From Pseudorhizobium pelagicum (GTDB lineage: Bacteria > Pseudomonadota > Alphaproteobacteria > Rhizobiales > Rhizobiaceae): a stretch of 64,000 bases of DNA. The notes under the pieces are model-generated. The model was not told the origin of the DNA, made no database searches, and worked only from the letters and a program-made list of their open reading frames with translations. Both the position numbers and the translations under genes were made by a program. Location of the stretch: positions 1 to 64,000 of the forward strand of contig JOKI01000025.1 of NCBI GenBank assembly GCA_000722615.1, written 5' to 3'. Below, piece by piece: positions 16,203 to 25,045 of this stretch; the stretch's first letter is position 1; every line of letters begins with the position of its first letter.

Positions 16203-17666
16203 CTATAAGGTCCAGTGAACCGCGTGTGTCTTGTCCGAGCCGTGGTTCTCCTGTTGCGTCGGAGGGAGCCGCATGATTGCTTTGAGGCCCGGATGATTGT
16301 CTGCCAGTTCGATGTCTCCACCGTGGTGCCGTACGATTGCACGCGCAATCGACATCCCAAGTCCGACGCCTCCCGTTTCCCGGCTGCGTGATTTTTCGAG
16401 ACGGAAGAATGGCGAAAAGACCGCCTCTCGCAATGCAGGCGGGATGCCGGGTCCGTGATCCTCTATGATGATGTCAAGCGACGAGGGAAGCCTGCTTACC
16501 GAGACCCTGGCCCCACCGCCATAGCGGACAGCGTTTTCGACAAGATTGCGGATGGCCCTACGCAATCCGTCGGGCCGGCATCGGTAGGTGTAACTGCTTC
16601 CTTCCAGATACTCGACCTTCTGGCCGAGCTCGGCCAGATCTTCGCACACGCTCTCCACCAGAGCGGTCAGATCGACGTTCCGCGTTGCCTCAGCGGTGGC
16701 TTCGCCCCGGGCGAACGCCACCATGGCTTCGGTCATCACCTGAATCTCATCGATCGTTTCAGTCATCCTCTTTTGCAGTTCCGGATCGTCGACGAATTCC
16801 GCGCGCAGGCGCAGGGAGGTGAGCGGCGTCCGCAGGTCGTGGCCGATGGCGGCCAGCATGCGGATGCGGTCCTCCACAAATCTGTGAAGCCGGTCCTGCA
16901 TGCGGTTGAAGGCTTCTGCCATCTGCCGGATGTCATCCGGTCCTTCCTCCGGCAGCGAAGGCACGGTTTCGCCTCGTCCCAAGGCCTCAGCCGATACCGT
17001 GAGTTGCCGCAGCGGTCGCGCAATCCTTTTGGCGGTGATGATGCCGATGACCGAGAGGATCGCGGCAGCGATCGCGAGCATGATGAGCGGCTCCTGCCAC
17101 GTGTTCTGCATGAGCTTGTAGTGGGCAGAGTTGAGCCAGACGCCGTCATTGAGCCTGACCGCCAGGCCAAGGCCGTTCGCATGTCCGAATGACACAAACA
17201 GAGCATCATGAGGCAGATCCCAGATCGGTCCGGAGGGGATCGTCCAGCCCTGGCTCGCATGCGCAGGCCTGAAGACGTCCATATCCGAAGGCACCTCCAC
17301 TGTGGGAGGATCAAGTCCCCATTGCTGCGGAAAATGAATGAGGTTGGCCAGAGGGCGCGCCAGTTCCCGGGCCGCCCTGTCGCTCCAGGCCAACGCCGAC
17401 TTCGGCGCCTCCGGGCTCAGCCAGAACCTCGAATAGGTGGTTTCCGTAGCCAGCAGTGCCTCCTGCCGCAGAGCGACCGGAATGGATTCCATCAGCCTGG
17501 TGATGGAGGCCGTCCTGCTGAAGAATTCGCTCTTCATGGCCGATTTGAGCGCTTTTTCCCGCTCATCCCAAGATAGCAGGAAGACCACGGCCTGTGACAC
17601 CAGCAGTGCCAGCAGCATGAAGCCGACGAATTGTGCGGCAAGGCTCCGTCTCCACCAGTACCTCAC
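16203..17666 (-). CDS. Sensor histidine kinase (EnvZ/RstB type)
   Basis: This 487-residue inner-membrane sensor kinase has a first membrane helix near residues 12-33 (FVGFMLLALLVSQAVVF) and a periplasmic domain to about 190. The second helix (IMLAIAAAILSVIGIIT) is followed by a HAMP linker, the phospho-acceptor H-box AIGHDLRTPLTSLR, and the ATPase domain with NLVENAVRYGG, EDHGPGIPP and GVGLGMSIARAI. I chose the GTG at 17666 because it overlaps the regulator stop as GTGA and has GGAGG upstream; the ATG at 17693 lies inside the regulator gene. It pairs with the adjacent OmpR-type regulator. The stimulus is unknown. Confidence 0.93.
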   Translation of the reverse strand: MRYWWRRSLAAQFVGFMLLALLVSQAVVFLLSWDEREKALKSAMKSEFFSRTASITRLMESIPVALRQEALLATETTYSRFWLSPEAPKSALAWSDRAARELARPLANLIHFPQQWGLDPPTVEVPSDMDVFRPAHASQGWTIPSGPIWDLPHDALFVSFGHANGLGLAVRLNDGVWLNSAHYKLMQNTWQEPLIMLAIAAAILSVIGIITAKRIARPLRQLTVSAEALGRGETVPSLPEEGPDDIRQMAEAFNRMQDRLHRFVEDRIRMLAAIGHDLRTPLTSLRLRAEFVDDPELQKRMTETIDEIQVMTEAMVAFARGEATAEATRNVDLTALVESVCEDLAELGQKVEYLEGSSYTYRCRPDGLRRAIRNLVENAVRYGGGARVSVSRLPSSLDIIIEDHGPGIPPALREAVFSPFFRLEKSRSRETGGVGLGMSIARAIVRHHGGDIELADNHPGLKAIMRLPPTQQENHGSDKTHAVHWTL

Positions 17667-18385
17667 GAAATGACGACCTCCGCCGTGAAACAATATCCGC
17701 CACCCCAGTGGGTCCGGATGTAGCTTGGGCTTTTCGGGTCCTGTTCCACCTTCTTGCGAAGGCGGCTGACCTGATTGTCGATGCTGCGATCAAAGATCTC
17801 GGCATTGCGGCCGGCGGTCAGATCCAGCAATTGGTCTCGGCTCAGGACGATACCCGGATGTTCGAGGAAGGCCTTCAGAAGGCGGAATTCGGCAGTGCTC
17901 AGGGCGATCGCGATACCGTCGGGGCCGGTCAGCTCGTGGCGGCCGACATCCAGCGTCCACCGGTCGAACTTGATGGCCTTGGCTTTGATCAGCTGTCGCT
18001 CCTGCAGTGGCAGGCTGTGAACCCGACGGAGAACCGCCCGAATGCGCGCCAGCAACTCGCGGGGATTGAAGGGCTTGACGAGATAGTCGTCGGCCCCCAG
18101 CTCCAATCCAACAATTCGGTCGGTGTCTTCCGACATGGCTGTCAGGAAAATGATGGGCACCTGTGTCGATGCGCGCAATTCGCGGCAGAGACTGATGCCG
18201 TCTTCCCCGGGCATCATGATGTCGAGCACAATCAGGTCGAGTGCATTTCCCGCGAGAAGCTTGCGCAGCGCCGGGCCACCGTCGGCAAGACTTACGCGAA
18301 AGCCCTGCTGCGACAGATACTTGCCGACAAGGTCGCGAATATCCCTGTGATCGTCGACAACGGCGATATGTGGAGCGGTGTCCAT
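17663..18385 (-). CDS. OmpR-family response regulator
   Basis: This 240-residue regulator has a receiver domain (residues 1-120: acidic pair VVDDH, phospho-acceptor Asp in LIVLDIMMPGEDG, switch Thr in FLTAMS, Lys in DDYLVKPF) and a C-terminal winged-helix DNA-binding domain (about 135-235) ending SYIRTHWGGGYCF. The ATG at 18385 starts the conserved MDTAPHIAVVDD; the in-frame ATG at 18469 gives a poor extension. It is translationally coupled to the downstream kinase. Its targets are not evident; the exported 85-residue protein upstream is a positional candidate. Confidence 0.93.
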   Translation of the reverse strand: MDTAPHIAVVDDHRDIRDLVGKYLSQQGFRVSLADGGPALRKLLAGNALDLIVLDIMMPGEDGISLCRELRASTQVPIIFLTAMSEDTDRIVGLELGADDYLVKPFNPRELLARIRAVLRRVHSLPLQERQLIKAKAIKFDRWTLDVGRHELTGPDGIAIALSTAEFRLLKAFLEHPGIVLSRDQLLDLTAGRNAEIFDRSIDNQVSRLRKKVEQDPKSPSYIRTHWGGGYCFTAEVVIS

Positions 18386-18506
18386 CCTTCGGCTTGCTTT
18401 CCCTTGGTGTATTTGGCGCCCGGCAACCTTTGTTGCACAACATGTCTTCGCCTCAAAGAGCCGGGTCATCTCCGCCTGAACGGCATCTTTGCCCTTGAGA
18501 GGCCCG

Positions 18507-18540
18507 GGAGTCCGCCGGCCAGAAGGATCCGGCGGACTCC
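18507..18540. terminator. 12-bp perfect inverted repeat
   Basis: GGAGTCCGCCGG at 18507-18518 and CCGGCGGACTCC at 18529-18540 form a perfect 12-bp stem with a ten-base loop. It lies downstream of the small exported-protein gene and upstream of the response-regulator gene, both leftward. A terminator for the exported gene is likely; no T-run follows. Its symmetry also allows an operator role. Confidence 0.5.
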
Positions 18541-18603
18541 GAGGTGAGCCGCAGCGAAAATTTGCGACCTTGCTGCGGCCGGTGTCGTGAATGAACTGAC
18601 GGA

Positions 18604-18861
18604 TCAGTTGGGACGGCTGGCGCCGATATAGTAGTCGCCGCTGTTCAGCGGCGCAGTGTCGCCGATCTGTCGGTTGTCGCGGCTGGTGTTGCCGATCGGG
18701 TAACCAAAGCTTGACGTGCTGTTGGTCTGGATGGAGTCGGTGACCGAGCGCGGGTTTGCTTCGCTTGCACCGTCATAGTAGTCGCCGGTTGCGAAGGACG
18801 ACCCGGTCGTGGCGAGAAGGAGCATTCCGGCGACGGCTGTGAAAACTGGGATCTTGAGCAT
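18604..18861 (-). CDS. Small exported protein with repeated GDYYxGAS motif
   Basis: This is an 85-residue protein with a clear signal peptide (MLKIPVFTAVAGMLLLATTGSS, cleavage near FA-TG). The mature part is about 60 residues, Ser/Asn-rich and without cysteines. It begins GDYYDGAS and ends GDYYIGAS, an internal repeat flanking a low-complexity middle. AAGGA lies eight bases upstream of the ATG. I do not recognise the family. It stands alone upstream of the two-component pair and may be a periplasmic or surface protein it controls, which is speculation from position. Confidence 0.75.
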   Translation of the reverse strand: MLKIPVFTAVAGMLLLATTGSSFATGDYYDGASEANPRSVTDSIQTNSTSSFGYPIGNTSRDNRQIGDTAPLNSGDYYIGASRPN

Positions 18862-19328
18862 TTTTAGTTCCTTAGCTTCGTGTTTCGAGCCTCTCTTTGA
18901 GGCATCTGCAACCTAGAAGATGTTTGTCGCAGAGTTTTGCCAGCTGCAGCCGAAAGTGTAACAGGGTGTGTCAGGCCGTCGGGAGAGGTCGCTGGCTCTA
19001 CGCCACAGGGGCGGGGGCACTGCTCGATCGCCCCGGAACCCTCTAGAAACTGACGTGGGCGAGGCTGCCGATGCCGCTTCCCATCAACAACAGGCCGGAG
19101 CTGCGCAGCATGTCTCCACGGCTTGGATCGGCATTAGGCTGCGGCAGGGTGACGTCCTCCAAAGCCATTGCAACGGTTCCATGCGGGCAGCAGTCCACGG
19201 AGGGAGGCTGTCATACATGCAGCAAGCGACGCGACCTTGGACCTGGGTCGGGTCAGGGATGACGTGTATCCGGACGCGGCAAGACAAGTTCCGGGTGGGC
19301 CGCAGCTCTGTGAGCCTTCAGGAGGGTG
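18862..19328. other. Intergenic region with no recognised gene
   Basis: About 470 bases between the small exported gene (whose promoter must lie near its right end, 18862-18960) and the stop of the leftward ABC ATPase gene. Open frames of up to 149 codons occur on the plus strand, but their composition is shadow-like and they match nothing I know. No convincing terminator was seen after the ABC operon. Confidence 0.5.
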
Positions 19329-20114
19329 TCAGCTATGGGTGGCGGCCTGGATCGCCTCCGCGCGGATCTCTTCCGTCAGCTTCAGCCGCAGTTCGGAGAA
19401 CTCCGGGCTTGCCTTGACGGTATAGTGGCGGGGATGCGGGATATCGACCGGCGTGATCGACTTGATGCGTCCGGGGCGCGCCGTCATCGTCACCACGCGC
19501 GACGCCATGAAGACGGCCTCCTCGATGTCATGGGTGACGAAGACCACCGTCTTCTGCTCCCGCTCCCATATGCCGAGCAGCAGTTCCTGCATCAGGCCGC
19601 GGGTCTGGTTGTCGAGCGCTCCGAACGGTTCGTCGAGCAGCAGGATCTTGGGGTCGTTGGCCAGGGCGCGGGCGATGGCCGTGCGCTGCTGCATTCCGCC
19701 GGAGAGCTGCTTTGGCCAGTGATTTTCAAAGCCGCGCAGCCCCACCTTGTCCAGATAGCTGTCGACGATCTCGGCGGTTTCCTTGGCTGCGATGCCGCGC
19801 TCCCGCAATCCGAACCCGACATTCTCCCGAACCGTCAGCCAGGGAAAGAGCGTGTAGGACTGGAAGACCATGCCGCGGTCGGCACCGGGACCCGTGATGG
19901 TCTGCCCTTCGAGGAGGACGCTGCCGGTGGTCGGCCGGTCGAGACCCGCAATGATGCGCAGCAGGGTGGATTTGCCACAGCCGGACGGCCCGAGAATGGT
20001 GACGAAGTCGTTCTTGGCGATGTCGAGGTCGGTCGGATGCAGTGCCTGCACGGGCGCGCCACCGCGAACGCCGGGGAAGGTCCGGCTGACGCCCTTGACG
20101 ATGAGTTCGCTCAT
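19329..20114 (-). CDS. ABC transporter ATPase (TauB/SsuB/NrtD type) linked to hut operon
   Basis: This 261-residue ATPase has Walker A GPSGCGKST near residue 42, Q-loop QSYTLFPW, signature LSGGMQQR and Walker B ILLLDEPFGALD, followed by HDIEEAV with the switch histidine. The subfamily is that of taurine/nitrate/pyrimidine importers. The start MSELIVKGV overlaps the permease stop as ATGA; the longer in-frame opening to 20525 is shadow of the permease. It is the last gene of the long leftward hut operon or of a sub-operon. It energises import by the adjacent permease and NMT1-type binding protein. Confidence 0.93.
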   Translation of the reverse strand: MSELIVKGVSRTFPGVRGGAPVQALHPTDLDIAKNDFVTILGPSGCGKSTLLRIIAGLDRPTTGSVLLEGQTITGPGADRGMVFQSYTLFPWLTVRENVGFGLRERGIAAKETAEIVDSYLDKVGLRGFENHWPKQLSGGMQQRTAIARALANDPKILLLDEPFGALDNQTRGLMQELLLGIWEREQKTVVFVTHDIEEAVFMASRVVTMTARPGRIKSITPVDIPHPRHYTVKASPEFSELRLKLTEEIRAEAIQAATHS

Positions 20115-20884
20115 GCCAGTCTCCAGGCAAACAGGGAACGGTTCACCGTCTTGAAGGCGAAGTCGGAGATCAGGCCGATGATGCCGATGACGATGATGCC
20201 GAAGATGATCTGACCTGTGGCCATCAGGGCCTGGCTGTTGATGATCATGTAGCCGATGCCCGACGATGCGCCGATGAGCTCGGCGACGATCACATAGGTC
20301 CATGCCCAGCCGAGCACGAGGCGAAGGGTTTCGGCAATATCCGGCGCATTCGCCGGAATGAGAACCCGCCGGACGACGCCCGCATCGCTGGCGCCGAGCG
20401 TGTAGGAGGCCTCCACGAGATCGCGGCGCGTGGCAGAGACCGAAACCGAAACCATCAGGATGATCTGGAACACCGATCCGATGAAGATGACGAGAAGCTT
20501 CTGGAGCTCGCCGATGCCCGCCCACAGGATGAGAAGGGGGATGAAGGCCGAGGCGGGCAGGTAGCGGGAAAAGGAGACGAAGGGCTCAAGCAGGGCCTCG
20601 ATCGGCTTGTAGGCCCCCATGGCAATGCCGATCGGCACGGCGACGAGCGCCGACAGGACGAAGCCGCCGACCACCCGCCAGACGGTCATGCCGATGTCTT
20701 CGAGAAAGCCCTGCTCGGTCAGAAGGTAGATGCCGTCCTTCAGCATGGTGATGGGGTCGGCGAGGAAGGTCGGCGAGACGAAGCCGCCGAATGTCGCAAT
20801 GCTCCATCCCGAGAAAAACAGCACGAAGAAGAGGATGCCGAGCAGGATGCGGGCCTGCTGGCCGATCGGTTCAAGAGGACGCAT
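20111..20884 (-). CDS. ABC transporter permease (SsuC/TauC type)
   Basis: This 257-residue inner-membrane permease has six or so helices and the cytoplasmic EAA loop EASYTLGASDAGVVRRVLIPANAPD that contacts the ATPase. The family is the BPD_transp_1 group serving taurine, sulfonate and pyrimidine-type importers. It lies 51 bases downstream of the binding-protein gene and overlaps the ATPase gene. Its association with hut genes suggests histidine, urocanate or a related breakdown product as substrate, but the sequence does not show which. Confidence 0.93.
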   Translation of the reverse strand: MRPLEPIGQQARILLGILFFVLFFSGWSIATFGGFVSPTFLADPITMLKDGIYLLTEQGFLEDIGMTVWRVVGGFVLSALVAVPIGIAMGAYKPIEALLEPFVSFSRYLPASAFIPLLILWAGIGELQKLLVIFIGSVFQIILMVSVSVSATRRDLVEASYTLGASDAGVVRRVLIPANAPDIAETLRLVLGWAWTYVIVAELIGASSGIGYMIINSQALMATGQIIFGIIVIGIIGLISDFAFKTVNRSLFAWRLA

Positions 20885-20935
20885 GCTGCCCCGGGTGTTG
20901 GTCCGGCGGAGCGTGCTCCGCCGGCGATTGTGAGA

Positions 20936-21880
20936 TTACTGGATGAAGGAGGTATCGACGATCGTCGAGATGTCCGGCTTCGACTTGATGATGCCGATTT
21001 CCATGAGCAGGTCAGCCGCCTTCTCCGAGAAGGTCATGAACTCGCCCTCGAAGAAGGTCTTGTTGGCGGCCTTGTCCTGCCACTCCAGGAACTTCGCCGA
21101 CTGGCCGAAGGCCTCCGCCGACTGCTTCACATCGGCGCCCATGATGCCATAGGCCTTTTCCGGCTCCGCCTTGATCATGTCGAGCGCTTCGAAATAGCTC
21201 GTCGCGAGCGCCTTGGCCGCTTCCGGATTGTCCTTCAGGAATTCGGGTGTGCATCCGAAGGTATCCATCACCGCCGGGTAATCCAGCGTGGTGGCGATGA
21301 TCTTGCCCTGATCGGGGGCGGCGCGCACCGTCGAGAGATAGGGCTCGTAGCTCATGGCCGCATCGTTCTGTCCGGCCACGAAGGCCTGGGCTGCCGGGCC
21401 GGGCTCGAGGTTGACCACGTTCACGTCCTTCACCGAAAGCCCGTTCTCCTTCAGGATATAGGCCAGGAAGAAGTAGGGCGAGGTGCCGGGCGTGGAGGCG
21501 GCAATGGTCTTGCCCTTCAGATCGGCAATGCTGGCGATGTCCTCGCGCACCGCCATGCCGTCGGCACCATGCGACTTGTCCAGCTGGAAGATCTGTGTGG
21601 CGGGCACGCCGTTGGCATTCCAGACGATCCAGGTCTCGACCGTGGTGGCCGCGCACTGGATGTCGCCGGATGCGAGCGCCAGATGGCGGCTTGCCTGCGG
21701 GATCTTGGTGATCGTCACGTCAAGCCCGTTCTTCTCGAAGATGCCGGCTTCCTTGGCCAGCGTCAGAGGGGCAAACCCGGTCCATCCGGACATGCCGATG
21801 GCGACGGATGTCTCGGCCCTGGCAGCCGTGGAGCCGAGCAGGGCCGTCAGGACGGCGGCGGTGATGGCGAATGTCTTCAT
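20936..21880 (-). CDS. NMT1/SsuA-type ABC substrate-binding protein linked to hut operon
   Basis: This is a periplasmic binding protein of 314 residues with a signal peptide (MKTFAITAAVLTALLGSTAARA). The mature start ETSVAIGMSGWTGFAPLTLAKEAGIFEKNGLDV is the NMT1/SsuA family signature, followed by the SGDIQCAA block. The gene begins 74 bases after hutD in the same direction, so it is either the sixth hut operon gene or the first gene of its own transcript; a palindrome at the end of hutD could control the latter. Rhizobial hut loci more often carry a HutXWV (ProX-type) transporter, so this NMT1-type system is a different solution. Confidence 0.9.
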   Translation of the reverse strand: MKTFAITAAVLTALLGSTAARAETSVAIGMSGWTGFAPLTLAKEAGIFEKNGLDVTITKIPQASRHLALASGDIQCAATTVETWIVWNANGVPATQIFQLDKSHGADGMAVREDIASIADLKGKTIAASTPGTSPYFFLAYILKENGLSVKDVNVVNLEPGPAAQAFVAGQNDAAMSYEPYLSTVRAAPDQGKIIATTLDYPAVMDTFGCTPEFLKDNPEAAKALATSYFEALDMIKAEPEKAYGIMGADVKQSAEAFGQSAKFLEWQDKAANKTFFEGEFMTFSEKAADLLMEIGIIKSKPDISTIVDTSFIQ

Positions 21881-21954
21881 GGTGGCTGGTCCCCTGTTTG
21901 ATTTATATTAGGGCAGTTCGAAAGCCTGCCTCTTGAGAGGCATACTTCCATCCT

Positions 21955-22545
21955 TCAATTATTTTGTCTAGACAAGATATGCTCCGGCCCATGCAGCGTG
22001 ACGACGATAAGCGCGCCTTCCCCCGTCACCGAGATCGCCTCTCCCCTGTCGCAGAGCAGAGCATCCTGCGGACCGAAGGTGTCATGCTGATCGCCCGAAG
22101 ACACCCGCAGGTCGCCGCGCTTGCAGAAGATCAGACGGCAATGGTCCGAATGGCTGTCGAGCATCGGGGCGGTCCGGTCTTCGACGACATGCGAAAAGGC
22201 GCCGCGCCGGCTCATGACGTTCAGGTCGCGAATAGGGCCGTCGACGAGTCGGGCCGTCGTGGGTGCATCGGCTGGAAAGGCAAGGGGTGCCGACTGCTGC
22301 GTCAGGCGCGTCGCTTCGCGCCCGTCGATGGTCAGGTCGATGCCATTGCCCTCGAGGACGGAGAGGGTGCGGTCCACGCCGGGAAAGACGGAGAATGGTC
22401 CATCCTCCGCCACCCAGGCCATGCTGATACGCCAGTCGAAGCCGTCGACACTGGCGTCTGGCGGAAAGACGGCGATCTCCACCGTTTCGCCACCGCCGTT
22501 CTTCCACGGCATCCGCTTGTAGTCGCCCGCCCGCAGGATCTGCAT
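21955..22545 (-). CDS. hutD: HutD family protein
   Basis: This 196-residue cupin-like protein of the HutD/Ves family starts MQILRAGDYKRMPWKNGGGET, the hallmark of the group, with later FDWRISMAWVAEDGPFS and FPGVDRTLSVLEG. HutD is found in many hut operons and has been proposed to limit histidine catabolism, perhaps by binding an intermediate; it is not one of the catalytic steps. It starts two bases after the hutU stop. Its last codons contain a 12-bp palindrome. Confidence 0.92.
   Translation of the reverse strand: MQILRAGDYKRMPWKNGGGETVEIAVFPPDASVDGFDWRISMAWVAEDGPFSVFPGVDRTLSVLEGNGIDLTIDGREATRLTQQSAPLAFPADAPTTARLVDGPIRDLNVMSRRGAFSHVVEDRTAPMLDSHSDHCRLIFCKRGDLRVSSGDQHDTFGPQDALLCDRGEAISVTGEGALIVVTLHGPEHILSRQNN
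21964..21975. promoter_or_regulatory. Palindrome TTGTCTAGACAA upstream of the ABC importer genes
   Basis: This perfect 12-bp palindrome sits inside the 3' end of hutD, about 85 bases before the binding-protein ATG. It shares the TGT-N4-ACA half-site arrangement with the palindrome in the hutI-hutF promoter region. It is therefore a candidate second HutC-type (GntR-family) operator giving the transporter its own regulated promoter. No clear -10/-35 pair was assigned. Confidence 0.45.
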
Positions 22546-22547
22546 GG

Positions 22548-24233
22548 CTAGTTACCCAGAATGCCGGGCAGCCGCAGACCCTTCTCGGTGGCACAATCGA
22601 CGGCAATTTCGTAGCCGGCATCGGCGTGCCGCATGACACCGGTGGCCGGGTCGTTCCAGAGCACGCGCTCCAGCCGGCGGTCGGCATCTTCCGAGCCGTC
22701 GCAGCAGATGACCATGCCGGAATGCTGGGAAAAGCCCATGCCGACGCCGCCGCCGTGATGCAGCGAAACCCATGTGGCGCCGGACGCCGTGTTGAGCAGG
22801 GCGTTCAGCAGCGGCCAATCGGACACGGCGTCCGAGCCGTCCTTCATCGCTTCCGTCTCGCGGTTCGGCGATGCCACCGAGCCCGAATCGAGGTGGTCGC
22901 GGCCGATGACGATGGGGGCCGCAAGTTCGCCGGTGCGGACCATCTCGTTGAAGGCGAGACCAAGCTTGTGGCGGTCGCCGAGACCCACCCAGCAGATGCG
23001 CGCCGGCAGGCCCTGGAAGGCGATCCGCTCGCGCGCCATGTCGAGCCAGTTGTGCAGATGCGTGTTGTCCGGCAGCAGCTCCTTCACCTTGGCATCGGTC
23101 TTGTAGATATCCTCCGGGTCGCCGGAGAGGGCAGCCCAGCGGAAGGGGCCGATGCCGCGGCAAAAGAGCGGGCGGATGTAGGCCGGCACGAAGCCCGGGA
23201 ACGCGAAGGCGTTCTCCAGGCCCTCGTCCTTGGCCACCTGACGGATATTGTTGCCGTAGTCGAGCGTCGGAACGCCCGCATCCCAGAAGGCGACCATGGC
23301 TTCCACATGTGCCTTCATGGAAGCGCGTGCCGCGGTTTCGACGCTCTTCGGATCGCTCTCACGCTTGGCCTTGGCTTCCTCGACGGTCCACCCTATCGGC
23401 AGATATCCGTTGCGGGGATCGTGCGCCGAGGTCTGGTCGGTGACGATGTCCGGGCGCGGGCCTCCGGCCTTCATCCGTCTCACCAGTTCGGGAAAGATCT
23501 CGGCGGCATTGCCGACGAGACCGACGGACTTCGCCTCGCCGGCCTTCGTCCACCGGTCGATCAGCGCCAGCGCCTCGTCCAGCGTCTTTGCCTTTTTGTC
23601 GACATAGCGGGTGCGCAGGCGAAAATCGATGCGGGTCTCGTCGCACTCCACTGCCAGGCAGCAGGCGCCCGCCATGACGGCGGCGAGCGGCTGGGCTCCG
23701 CCCATGCCGCCCAGCCCGCCGGTCAGGATCCACTTGCCCTTGAGGCTGCCGCCGTAATGCTGGCGGCCGGCTTCCACGAAGGTTTCGTAGGTGCCCTGCA
23801 CGATGCCCTGCGTGCCGATGTAGATCCACGAACCGGCCGTCATCTGGCCGTACATGGCCAGCCCCTTCTTATCCAGCTCGTTGAAATGATCCCAGGTCGC
23901 CCAGTGGGGAACGAGGTTGGAGTTGGCGATCAACACGCGCGGCGCATCCTTGTGCGTGCGGAACACGCCGACCGGCTTGCCGGACTGGACAAGCAGCGTC
24001 TCGTCCTCGCTCAGCGTCTTCAGTGTTGCAACGATGCGGTCGAAATCGTCCCAGGTGCGCGCCGCCCGGCCGATGCCGCCGTAGACCACCAGCTCGTGCG
24101 GGTTCTCGGCCACGTCGGGATCGAGGTTGTTCATCAGCATGCGCAGCGGCGCTTCGGTCATCCAGCTCTTGGCGTTGAGTTCTGTGCCGCGCGGGGCGCG
24201 GACATCGCGGATATTGTGGCGCGGATTGGTCAT
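22548..24233 (-). CDS. hutU: Urocanate hydratase
   Basis: This is a 561-residue urocanase, the second step of histidine degradation, converting urocanate to imidazolonepropionate with tightly bound NAD+. Recognised blocks are [15 protein letters not shown], the NAD-binding [18 protein letters not shown] near residue 175, the active-site cysteine in [14 protein letters not shown] near residue 410, and [20 protein letters not shown]. Length and ends match the family. Its stop falls two bases before hutD and its start overlaps the hutG stop by ATGA. Cytoplasmic. Confidence 0.97.
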   Translation of the reverse strand: MTNPRHNIRDVRAPRGTELNAKSWMTEAPLRMLMNNLDPDVAENPHELVVYGGIGRAARTWDDFDRIVATLKTLSEDETLLVQSGKPVGVFRTHKDAPRVLIANSNLVPHWATWDHFNELDKKGLAMYGQMTAGSWIYIGTQGIVQGTYETFVEAGRQHYGGSLKGKWILTGGLGGMGGAQPLAAVMAGACCLAVECDETRIDFRLRTRYVDKKAKTLDEALALIDRWTKAGEAKSVGLVGNAAEIFPELVRRMKAGGPRPDIVTDQTSAHDPRNGYLPIGWTVEEAKAKRESDPKSVETAARASMKAHVEAMVAFWDAGVPTLDYGNNIRQVAKDEGLENAFAFPGFVPAYIRPLFCRGIGPFRWAALSGDPEDIYKTDAKVKELLPDNTHLHNWLDMARERIAFQGLPARICWVGLGDRHKLGLAFNEMVRTGELAAPIVIGRDHLDSGSVASPNRETEAMKDGSDAVSDWPLLNALLNTASGATWVSLHHGGGVGMGFSQHSGMVICCDGSEDADRRLERVLWNDPATGVMRHADAGYEIAVDCATEKGLRLPGILGN

Positions 24234-25045
24234 GGTCGGTTCCCCATCGCTTTCAGTTCATAGGCGACCGCTTCCAGCCGCAAGAGAATGGCCTTCAGAT
24301 GCTCCCGCAGCTTCCCAGCCTTGTCCTCGTCGTAGGCGAACGGCACGGTTTCCGTCGCCAGGTGGGTCGACTGGGCAAGTTCCATCTGGATCGCATGCAC
24401 ACCGGTCGCGGGCGCCCCGTAGTGCCGCGTCGTCCAGCCGCCCTTGAAACGGCCGTTGACGATACTGGTGAAGCCTGCGGCGTAGCCGGCGATCTCTGCC
24501 GTGACGCGCTCGAATTCCAGGGCGCAGGAGGTGCCGGAATTGGTGCCGATGTTGAAGTCGGGAAGGGTGCCTTCGAAGAGGAAAGGGATCTGCGACCGGA
24601 TCGAGTGGCAGTCGTAGAGGACAGCCACTCCATGGATCGCCTTGACCCGCTCGATCTCCGCGGCGAGTGCCGCATGATAGGGCGCATGGAACTGCTCAAG
24701 CCGCGCGGAGACATCCGCCGCGGTCGGCTCGGCGCCTTCGGTCCAGATGGCGTTGCCGTCGAAATCGGTCTCCGGGATCAGGCCTGTGGTGTTCTGTCCG
24801 GGATAGAGGCTGGTGCCCGCCGGGTCGCGGTTGGCGTCGATCACATAGCGGTGGAAGGTCGCCCGCACGGTCGTGGCGTCGTCCAGAAGGCCGGCATAGA
24901 GCTCGTGGATATGCCAGTCGGTATCGGCGAGCATTCTGCCGTTGTCGTTCAGCCTTGCCCGGATATCGGACGGAACGTCCGTGCCGGTATGGGGGAAGGC
25001 GAGGATGACCGGCGAACTGCCTCTTGCGACGTCGACCACGCTCAT
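24230..25045 (-). CDS. hutG: N-formylglutamate deformylase
   Basis: This 271-residue metal-dependent N-formylglutamate amidohydrolase releases formate and glutamate as the last hut step. The early FPHTGTDVP and central [12 protein letters not shown] carry the metal-binding histidines, and [13 protein letters not shown] is the family's substrate block. The start MSVVDVARG at 25045 overlaps the hutH stop by ATGA; the longer in-frame opening to 25744 is hutH shadow. The presence of hutG and hutF together shows that the formimidoylglutamate deiminase route is used. Confidence 0.95.
   Translation of the reverse strand: MSVVDVARGSSPVILAFPHTGTDVPSDIRARLNDNGRMLADTDWHIHELYAGLLDDATTVRATFHRYVIDANRDPAGTSLYPGQNTTGLIPETDFDGNAIWTEGAEPTAADVSARLEQFHAPYHAALAAEIERVKAIHGVAVLYDCHSIRSQIPFLFEGTLPDFNIGTNSGTSCALEFERVTAEIAGYAAGFTSIVNGRFKGGWTTRHYGAPATGVHAIQMELAQSTHLATETVPFAYDEDKAGKLREHLKAILLRLEAVAYELKAMGNRP

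Noticed and set aside
18968..19417. A 149-codon plus-strand frame in the spacer before the hut-linked ABC genes
   Set aside because: Composition is shadow-like, it runs into the antisense of the ATPase gene, and there is no family similarity.
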